64,000 nt of DNA, taken from the NCBI GenBank assembly GCA_037783545.1, contig JBBELK010000678.1:62001-126000 (forward strand), read 5' to 3'. The DNA comes from Henricia sp. BOLD:AAB3569. Its lineage: Eukaryota; Echinodermata; Asteroidea; Spinulosida; Echinasteridae. The notes beneath the pieces were generated by a model that saw only the letters and a program-made list of their open reading frames with translations, searched no databases and was not told where the DNA came from. A program made the position numbers and the translations under genes. Positions 1 through 8,160 of this stretch are shown one piece after another (position 1 is the stretch's first letter; every line of letters starts with the position of its first letter).

Positions 1-2083
1 GAGAAATTTCACAGTTTAGAAAAAAACTGGGTTGAGGCTTCCTGACTGCTCTCGCGCAAACCGTGGCTGTCTGTACACACCTCTTTGGGGTACTCCTGAG
101 TTGTGCGCATGCTCAGTCATTCGGACTGTCGTTAACGCACCGCAGTTTGGCTCGGCAATTTGGTCAAAGTGTGGTCCAAACGTCGGCAAATTTGGAGGTC
201 GAAAAATGTTCCGACGAACTTCAAATTGTGCATGCCCTAAACTCTCTATATTGCGCACTTGTCATAAAAAATTGACAGACTTTCGCCGGGAAATGGCAGA
301 GAAATTTCAAAGTTTAGAAAAAACTGGGTTGAGGCTTCCTGACTGCTCTCGCGCAAACCGTGGCTGTCTGTACACACCTCTTTGGGGTACTCCTGAGTTG
401 TGCGCATGCTCAGTCATTCGGACTGTCGTTAACGCACCGCAGTTTGGCTCGGCAATTTGGTCAAAGTGTGGTCCAAACGTCGGCAAATTTGGAGGTCGAA
501 AAATGTTCCGACGAACTTCAAATTTTGCATGCCCTAAACTCTCTATATTGCGCACTTGTCATAAAAATTTGACAGACTTTCGCCGGAAAATGGCAGAGAA
601 ATTTCAAAGTTTAGAAAAAACTGGGTTGAGGCTTCCTGACTGCTCTCGCGCAAACCGTGGCTGTCTGTACACACCTCTTTGGGGTACTCCTGAGTTGTGC
701 GCATGCTCAGTCATTCGGACTGTCGTTAACGCACCGCAGTTTGGCTCGGCAATTTGGTCAAAGTGTGGTCCAAACGTCGGCAAATTTGGAGGTCGAAAAA
801 TGTTCCGACGAACTTCAAATTTTGCATGCCCTAAACTCTCTATATTGCGCACTTGTCATAAAAAATTGACAGACTTTCGCCAGGAAATGGCAGAGAAATT
901 TCAAAGTTTAGAAAAAAACTGGGTTGAGGCTTCCTGACTGCTCTCGCGCAAACCGTGGCTGTCTGTACACACCTCTTTGGGGTACTCCTAAGTTGTGCGC
1001 ATGCTCAGTCATTCGGACTGTCGTTAACGCACCGCAGTTTGGCTCGGCAATTTGGTCAAAGTGTGGTCCAAACGTCGGCAAATTTGGAGGTCGAAAAATG
1101 TTCCGACGAACTTCAAATTTTGCATGCCCTAAACTCTCTATATTGCGCACTTGTCATAAAAAATTGACAGACTTTCGCCGGGAAATGGCAGAGAAATTTC
1201 ACAGTTTAGAAAAAAACTGGGTTGAGGCTTCCTGACTGCTCTCGCGCAAACCGTGGCTGTCTGTACACACCTCTTTGGGGTACTCCTGAGTTGTGCGCAT
1301 GCTCAGTCATTCGGACTGTCGTTAACGCACCGCAGTTTGGCTCGGCAATTTGGTCAAAGTGTGGTCCAAACGTCGGCAAATTTGGAGGTCGAAAAATGTT
1401 CCGACGAACTTCAAATTGTGCATGCCCTAAACTCTCTATATTGCGCACTTGTCATAAAAAATTGACAGACTTTCGCCGGGAAATGGCAGAGAAATTTCAA
1501 AGTTTAGAAAAAACTGGGTTGAGGCTTCCTGACTGCTCTCGCGCAAACCGTGGCTGTCTGTACACACCTCTTTGGGGTACTCCTGAGTTGTGCGCATGCT
1601 CAGTCATTCGGACTGTCGTTAACGCACCGCAGTTTGGCTCGGCAATTTGGTCAAAGTGTGGTCCAAACGTCGGCAAATTTGGAGGTCGAAAAATGTTCCG
1701 ACGAACTTCAAATTTTGCATGCCCTAAACTCTCTATATTGCGCACTTGTCATAAAAATTTGACAGACTTTCGCCGGAAAATGGCAGAGAAATTTCAAAGT
1801 TTAGAAAAAACTGGGTTGAGGCTTCCTGACTGCTCTCGCGCAAACCGTGGCTGTCTGTACACACCTCTTTGGGGTACTCCTGAGTTGTGCGCATGCTCAG
1901 TCATTCGGACTGTCGTTAACGCACCGCAGTTTGGCTCGGCAATTTGGTCAAAGTGTGGTCCAAACGTCGGCAAATTTGGAGGTCGAAAAATGTTCCGACG
2001 AACTTCAAATTTTGCATGCCCTAAACTCTTTATATTGCGCACTTGTCATAAAAAAATTGACATACTTTCGCCGGGAAATGGCA
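1..2083 (+). repeat. Satellite segment, monomers 1-7, with partial 4-monomer periodicity
   Basis: Seven monomers start at 1, 299, 596, 893, 1191, 1489 and 1786. Monomers at 1 and 1191 share three tags: TTCACAG near position 9, an extra A in the first A run, and T227G. The monomers that follow each (299 and 1489) share a T in the second A run (AAAAATTT) and G289A. This gives a 1190-bp period of four monomers. The repeat does not continue: the third monomer after 1191, at 1786, is an F-type monomer (C245T, extra A, G277T), unlike its counterpart at 596. The monomer at 893 has CCTAAG in place of CCTGAG, a tag seen again at 27767, 31035, 34900 and 61006. Confidence 0.9.
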
Positions 2084-3271
2084 GAGAAATTTCAAAGTTT
2101 AGAAAAAACTAGGTTGAGGCTTCCTGACTGCTCTCGCGCAAACCGTGGCTGTCTGTACACACCTCTTTGGGGTACTCCTGAGTTGTGCGCATGCTCAGTC
2201 ATTCGGACTGTCGTTAACGCACCGCAGTTTGGCTCGGCAATTTGGTCAAAGTGTGGTCCAAACGTCGGCAAATTTGGAGGTCGAAAAATGTTCCGACGAA
2301 CTTCAAATTTTGCATGCCCTAAACTCTCTATATTGCGCACTTGTCATAAAAAATTGACAGACTTTCGCCGGGAAATGGCAGAGAAATTTCAAAGTTTAGA
2401 AAAAACTGGGTTGAGGCTTCCTGACTGCTCTCGCGCAAACCGTGGCTGTCTGTACACACCTCTTTGGGGTACTCCTGAGTTGTGCGCATGCTCAGTCATT
2501 CGGACTGTCGTTAACGCACCGCAGTTTGACTCGGCAATTTGGTCAAAGTGTGGTCCAAACGTCGGCAAATTTGGAGGTCGAAAAATGTTCCGACGAACTT
2601 CAAATTTTGCATGCCCTAAACTCTCTATATTGCGCACTTGTCATAAAAAATTGACAGACTTTCGCCGGGAAATGGCACAGAAATTTCAAAGTTTAGAAAA
2701 AACTGGGTTGAGGCTTCCTGACTGCTCTCGCGCAAACCGTGGTTGTCTGTACAGACCTATTTGGGGTACTCCTGAGTTGTGCGCATGCTCAGTCATTCGG
2801 ACTGTCGTTAACGCACCGCAGTTTGGCTCGGCAATTTGGTCAAAGTGTGGTCCAAACGTCGGCAAATTTGGAGGTCGAAAAATGTTCCGACGAACTTCAA
2901 ATTTTGCATGCCCTAAACTCTCTATATTGCGCACTTGTCATAAAAAATTGACAGACTTTCGCCGGGAAATGGCAGAGAAATTTCAAAGTTTAGAAAAAAC
3001 TGGGTTGAGGCTTCCTGACTGCTCTCGCGCAAGCCGTGGCTGTCTGTACACACCTCTTTGGGGTACTCCTGAGTTGTGCGCATGCTCAGTCATTCGGACT
3101 GTCGTTAACGCACCGCAGTTTGGCTCGGCAATTTGGTCAAAGTGTGGTCCAAACGTCGGCAAATTTGGAGGTCGAAAAATGTTCCGACGAACTTCAAATT
3201 TTGCATGCCCTAAACTCTCTATATTGCGCACTTGTCATAAAAAATTGACAGACTTTCGCCGGGAAATGGCT
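2084..3271 (+). repeat. Satellite segment leading into cassette 1 (D, RPI, S monomer order)
   Basis: Four monomers start at 2084, 2381, 2678 and 2975. The first carries ACTAGG in place of ACTGGG. The second is D type for G149A only and lacks C117A, unlike all the other D monomers listed here. The third is RPI type and also has GGTTGTC in place of GGCTGTC. The fourth is S type. The order D, RPI, S is the same as ahead of the other two cassettes (S replaced there by a monomer with GCATACC) and in several cassette-free places, so it marks a HOR module and not a random arrangement. Confidence 0.9.
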
Positions 3272-3398
3272 GAGAAATTTCAAAGTTTAGAAAAAACTGG
3301 GTTGAGGCTTCCTGACTGCTCTCGCGCAAACCGTGGCTGTCTGTACACACCTCTTTGGGGTACTCCTGAGTTGTGCGCATGCTCAGTCATTCGGACTG

Positions 3399-3452
3399 TC
3401 GTTAACGCACCGCAGTTTGGCTCGGTCGTTAACGCACCGCAGTTTGGGGCGG
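3399..3452 (+). repeat. 27-bp tandem duplication at left junction of cassette 1
   Basis: Satellite positions 128-154 occur twice in a row, at 3399-3425 and 3426-3452. The copies start TCGTTAACGC; the first ends GGCTCGG and the second GGGGCGG. Both copies lie on the left side of the insert, so this is not a conventional target-site duplication, which would put one copy on each side. It is present in all three cassettes and so predates their spread. Confidence 0.95.
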
Positions 3453-3790
3453 TCGGGTTGGCGTACGGGTTCTTTCCTCGCTGGCCTATGATGACCGCTT
3501 TCCAAAGGACTACCCTTGCACATAGGTAGTTTGGAGGAGTTTTTCGCGGAATCCCGTGATGTCCTGGAACGTTGCTCAATGATGGAGTGACCAGTACGTA
3601 CGTCACGGGGAACGCCGATGCAATTTTGGAACACGATTGGATCCGAGTCTGCGGTCTTGATTCTTCCAGACCTGGACTGGTGACGATTGTGGTTTTATGA
3701 GGATGTACCTGTGGTGCTTCTCGAAGGATATGACCTGATACTCGGACACGATCGACCAATATTGGTGATGATTGTGATGGAGAATACTCG

Positions 3791-4070
3791 CCGGATAATG
3801 ACCTGGATTGGCAACGACAACGAATGAGGAAATTTGGTGGATAAATGACCTGGACTGGCAACGACAACGAATGAGGAAATTTGGCAATAACGACGAACAA
3901 TTGGTGGATAAATGACCTGGACTGGCAACGACTACGAATGAGGAAATTTGGCAATAACGGCGAACGCTTAGTGGATAAATGACCTGGACTGGCAACGACT
4001 ACGAATGAGGAAATTTGGCAATAACGGCGAACGCTTAGTGGATAAATGACCTGGACTGGCAACGACAACG
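3791..4070 (+). repeat. 67-bp minisatellite in cassette 1
   Basis: Units beginning GTGGATAAATGACC start at 3837, 3904, 3971 and 4038, exactly 67 bp apart. The last is partial and fades after about 33 bp. A shorter leading unit begins CCGGATAATGACC at 3791. Measured from the shared GACCTG core, copies lie at 3800, 3847, 3914, 3981 and 4048. Two more decayed cores sit upstream at 3669 (GACCTGGACTGG) and 3732 (GACCTGATACT), spaced 63 and 68 bp, close to the 67-bp unit, so the repeat was once longer on its left side. Confidence 0.93.
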
Positions 4071-4115
4071 GCTGAAGCACTGGTTCTATCGGTAACAACG
4101 TTGGACTGGTTAGCG

Positions 4116-4139
4116 TGTTTTATTCGGACGAATAAAACA
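4116..4139. other. Perfect 11-bp inverted repeat with 2-nt loop near right end of cassette 1
   Basis: The left arm TGTTTTATTCG (4116-4126) is the exact reverse complement of the right arm CGAATAAAACA (4129-4139), with GA between them. It lies 11 bp before the point where satellite resumes at 4151. In position it resembles the 3' hairpin of Helitron transposons, but the cassette does not end in the CTRR tetranucleotide, so the comparison is only suggestive. A T run follows the stem in the forward direction (TTTTAG). Confidence 0.9.
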
Positions 4140-4295
4140 TTTTAGAAAAAGGCAATTTGGTCACAGTGTGGTCCAAACGTCGGCAAATTTGGAGGTCGAA
4201 AAATGTTCCAACGAACTTCAAATTGTGCATGCCCTAAACTCTCTATATTGCGCACTTGTCATAAAAAATTGACAGACTTTCGCCGGGAAATGGCA

Positions 4296-5187
4296 GAGAA
4301 ATTTCAAAGTTTAGAAAAAACTGGGTTGAGGCTTCCTGACTGCTCTCGCGCAAACCGTGGCTGTCTGTACACACCTCTTTGGGGTACTCCTGAGTTGTGC
4401 GCATGCTCAGTCATTCGGACTGTCGTTAACGCACCGCAGTTTGGCTCGGCAATTTGGTCAAAGTGTGGTCCAAACGTCGGCAAATTTGGGGGTCGAAAAA
4501 TGTTCCGACGAACTTCAAATTTTGCATGCCCTAAACTCTCTATATTGCGCACTTGTCATAAAAAATTGAAAGACTTTCGCCGGGAAATGGAAGAGAAATT
4601 TCAAAGTTTAGAAAAAACTGGGTTGAGGCTTCCTGACTGCTCTCGCGCAAACCGTGGCTGTCTGTACACACCTCTTTGGGGTACTCCTGAGTTGTGCGCA
4701 TGCTCAGTCATTCGGACTGTCGTTAACGCACCGCAGTTTGGCTCGGCAATTTGGTCAAAGTGTGGTCCAAACGTCGGCAAATTTGGAGGTCGAAAAATGT
4801 TCCGACGAACTTCAAATTTTGCATGCCCTAAACTCTCTATATTGCGCACTTGTCATAAAAAATTGACAGACTTTCGCCGGAAAATGGCAGAGAAATTTCA
4901 AAGTTTAGAAAAAACTGGGTTGAGGCTTCCTGACTGCTCTCGCGCAAACCGTGGCTGTCTGTACACACCTCTTTGGGGTACTCCTGAGTTGTGCGCATGC
5001 TCAGTCATTCGGACTGTCGTTAACGCACCGCAGTTTGGCTCGGCAATTTGGTCAAAGTGTGGTCCAAACGTCGGCAAATTTGGAGGTCGAAAAATGTTCC
5101 GACGAACTTCAAATTTTGCATGCCCTAAACTCTTTATATTGCGCACTTGTCATAAAAAAATTGACATACTTTCGCCGGGAAATGGCA
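4296..5187 (+). repeat. Satellite segment between cassette 1 and the 10-monomer duplication
   Basis: Three monomers start at 4296, 4593 and 4890. The first is G type (A195G), has TTGAAAGAC in place of TTGACAGAC and ends in EE type (C296A). The second is K type (G289A). The third is F type with one extra A and G277T. The right half of this third monomer matches the right half of the monomer at 7863, which places the left breakpoint of the following 10-monomer duplication inside it. Confidence 0.88.
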
Positions 5188-8160
5188 GAGAAATTTCAAA
5201 GTTTAGAAAAAACTGGGTTGAGGCTTCCTGACTGCTCTCGCGCAAACCGTGGCTGTCTGTACACACCTCTTTGGGGTACTCCTGAGTTGTGCGCATGCTC
5301 AGTCATTCGGACTGTCGTTAACGCACCGCAGTTTGGCTCGGCAATTTGGTCAAAGTGTGGTCCAAACGTCGGCAAATTTGGAGGTCGAAAAATGTTCCGA
5401 CGAACTTCAAATTTTGCATGCCCTAAACTCTCTATATTGCGCACTTGTCATAAAAAATTGACAGACTTTCGCCGGGAAATGGCAGAGAAATTTCAAAGTT
5501 TAGAAAAAACTGGGTTGAGGCTTCCTGACTGCTCTCGCGCAAACCGTGGCTGTCTGTACACACCTCTTTGGGGTACTCCTGAGTTGTGCGCATGCTCAGT
5601 CATTCGGACTGTCGTTAACGTACCGCAGTTTGGCTCGGCAATTTGGTCAAAGTGTGGTCCAAACGTCGGCAATTTTGGAGGTCGAAAAATTTTCCGACGA
5701 ACTTCAAATTTTGCATGCCCTAAACTCTCTATATTGCGCACTTGTCATAAAAAATTGACAGACTTTCGCCGGGAAATGGCAGAGAAATTTCAAAGTTTAG
5801 AAAAAACTGGGTTGAGGCTTCCTGACTGCTCTCGCGCAAACCGTGGCTGTCTGTACACACCTCTTTGGGGTACTCCTGAGTTGTGCGCATGCTCAGTCAT
5901 TCGGACTGTCGTTAACGCACCGCAGTTTGGCTCGGCAATTTGGTCAAAGTGTGGTCCAAACGTCGGCAAATTTGGAGGTCGAAAAATGTTCCGACGAACT
6001 TCAAATTTTGCATGCCCTAAACTCTCTATATTGCGCACTTGTCATAAAAAATTGACAGACTTTCGCCGGAAAATGGCAGAGAAATTTCAAAGTTTAGAAA
6101 AAACTGGGTTGAGGCTTCCTGACTGCTCTCGCGCAAACCGTGGCTGTCTGTACACACCTCTTTGGGGTACTCCTGAGTTGTGCGCATGCTCAGTCATTCG
6201 GACTGTCGTTAACGCACCGCAGTTTGGCTCGGCAATTTGGTCAAAGTGTGGTCCAAACGTCGGCAAATTTGGAGGTCGAAAAATGTTCCGACGAACTTCA
6301 AATTTTGCATGCCCTAAACTCTCTATATTGCGCACTTGTCATAAAAAATTGACAGACTTTCGCCGGAAAATGGCAGAGAAATTTCAAAGTTTAGAAAAAA
6401 CTGGGTTGAGGCTTCCTGACTGCTCTCGCGCAAACCGTGGCTGTCTGTACACACCTCTTTGGGGTACTCCTGAGTTGTGCGCATGCTCAGTCATTCGGAC
6501 TGTCGTTAACGCACCGCAGTTTGGCTCGGCAATTTGGTCAAAGTGTGGTCCAAACGTCGGCAAATTTGGAGGTCGAAAAATGTTCCGACGAACTTCAAAT
6601 TTTGCATGCCCTAAACTCTTTATATTGCGCACTTGTCATTAAAAAAATTGACATACTTTCGCCGGGAAATGGCAGAGAAATTTCAAAGTTTAGAAAAAAC
6701 TGGGTTGAGGCTTCCTGACTGCTCTCGCGCAAACCGTGGCTGTCTGTACACACCTCTTTGGGGTACTCCTGAGTTGTGCGCATGCTCAGTCATTCGGACT
6801 GTCGTTAACGCACCGCAGTTTGGCTCGGCAATTTGGTCAAAGTGTGGTCCAAACGTCGGCAAATTTGGAGGTCGAAAAATGTTCCGACGAACTTCAAATT
6901 TTGCATGCCCTAAACTCTCTATATTGCGCACTTGTCATAAAAAATTGACAGACTTTCGCCGGGAAATGGCAGAGAAATTTCAAAGTTTAGAAAAAACTGG
7001 GTTGAGGCTTCCTGACTGCTCTCGCGCAAACCGTGGCTGTCTGTACACACCTCTTTGGGGTACTCCTGAGTTGTGCGCATGCTCAGTCATTCGGACTGTC
7101 GTTAACGTACCGCAGTTTGGCTCGGCAATTTGGTCAAAGTGTGGTCCAAACGTCGGCAATTTTGGAGGTCGAAAAATTTTCCGACGAACTTCAAATTTTG
7201 CATGCCCTAAACTCTCTATATTGCGCACTTGTCATAAAAAATTGACAGACTTTCGCCGGGAAATGGCAGAGAAATTTCAAAGTTTAGAAAAAACTGGGTT
7301 GAGGCTTCCTGACTGCTCTCGCGCAAACCGTGGCTGTCTGTACACACCTCTTTGGGGTACTCCTGAGTTGTGCGCATGCTCAGTAATTCGGACTGTCGTT
7401 AACGCACCGCAGTTTGACTCGGCAATTTGGTCAAAGTGTGGTCCAAACGTCGGCAAATTTGGAGGTCGAAAAATGTTCCGACGAACTTCAAATTTTGCAT
7501 GCCCTAAACTCTCTATATTGCGCACTTGTCATAAAAAATTGACAGACTTTCGCCGGGAAATGGCACAGAAATTTCAAAGTTTAGAAAAAACTGGGTTGAG
7601 GCTTCCTGACTGCTCTCGCGCAAACCGTGGCTGTCTGTACAGACCTATTTGGGGTACTCCTGAGTTGTGCGCATGCTCAGTCATTCGGACTGTCGTTAAC
7701 GCACCGCAGTTTGGCTCGGCAATTTGGTCAAAGTGTGGTCCAAACGTCGGCAAATTTGGAGGTCGAAAAATGTTCCGACGAACTTCAAATTTTGCATGCC
7801 CTAAACTCTCTATATTGCGCACTTGTCATAAAAAATTGACAGACTTTCGCCGGGAAATGGCAGAGAAATTTCAAAGTTTAGAAAAAACTGGGTTGAGGCT
7901 TCCTGACTGCTCTCGCGCAAGCCGTGGCTGTCTGTACACACCTCTTTGGGGTACTCCTGAGTTGTGCGCATGCTCAGTCATTCGGACTGTCGTTAACGCA
8001 CCGCAGTTTGGCTCGGCAATTTGGTCAAAGTGTGGTCCAAACGTCGGCAAATTTGGAGGTCGAAAAATGTTCCGACGAACTTCAAATTTTGCATGCCCTA
8101 AACTCTTTATATTGCGCACTTGTCATAAAAAAATTGACATACTTTCGCCGGGAAATGGCA
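5188..8160 (+). repeat. 10-monomer higher-order repeat, copy A
   Basis: The monomer order is plain (5188), V (5485), K (5782), K (6079), F with CATTAAAA (6376), plain (6675), V (6972), D (7269), RPI (7566), and a hybrid S plus F monomer (7863). Copy B at 8161 repeats this order exactly until the last monomer. Period is 2973 bp, that is ten monomers plus three 1-bp insertions. The unusual CATTAAAAAAATTG variant near 6638 recurs at 9611, exactly one period later. Confidence 0.95.

Larger units (their letters stand above)
3426..4150. repeat. Cassette 1: 725-bp non-satellite insert within the array
   Basis: Between two halves of one satellite monomer lies sequence not found in the monomer. It begins with a second copy of a 27-bp satellite stretch (3426-3452), then about 338 bp of unrecognised sequence (3453-3790), a 67-bp minisatellite (3791-4070), about 45 bp of spacer, and a perfect hairpin (4116-4139) 11 bp from the right junction. 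It has no long terminal repeats, no flanking target duplication beyond GG, and no convincing open frame: forward frames are interrupted within tens of codons, and reverse open frames here are translations of the minisatellite. It differs from cassettes 2 and 3 by 10 extra bases near 3753-3762 and by a few substitutions (for example CCTATGATG where they have CCTGTGATG). I do not recognise its origin. Confidence 0.92.
3272..4295 (+). repeat. Satellite monomer split by cassette 1
   Basis: The left part, 3272-3425 (154 bp), ends at monomer position 154 in CTCGG. The right part, 4151-4295 (145 bp), restarts at position 153 with GGCAATTTGG. The parts sum to 299 bp, so no satellite base is lost and the dinucleotide GG is present on both sides. 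The right part carries TCACAGTG in place of TCAAAGTG, CCAACGA in place of CCGACGA, and T227G. The right halves after cassettes 2 and 3 also carry T227G, which supports common descent of the three interrupted monomers. Confidence 0.93.

Noticed and set aside
63-275. About 70-codon forward frame in each monomer, starting at an ATG only if GTG or an alternative start is allowed
   Set aside because: It mostly lacks an ATG start (GTGGCTGTC) and simply overlaps the main open frame. No sign of constraint.
307-555. About 80-codon reverse-strand open frame in almost every monomer (this is one example)
   Set aside because: It is stopped once per monomer, has no conserved start context, and its variants track forward-strand tags. 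It is a by-product of the repeat.
3280-4098. A 272-codon reverse-strand open frame covering cassette 1, with matching reverse frames at 53347-53985 and 57626-58264
   Set aside because: Much of its length translates the 67-bp minisatellite, whose length is not a multiple of three, so the repeat is read in shifting frames. It changes length with the 10-bp difference between cassettes, starts at an arbitrary ATG and runs into satellite.
3426-4150. Cassette as an intact LTR element, IS element or canonical Helitron
   Set aside because: No terminal repeats, no transposase-length frame, only GG shared at the flanks, no CTRR end. The hairpin alone is not enough.
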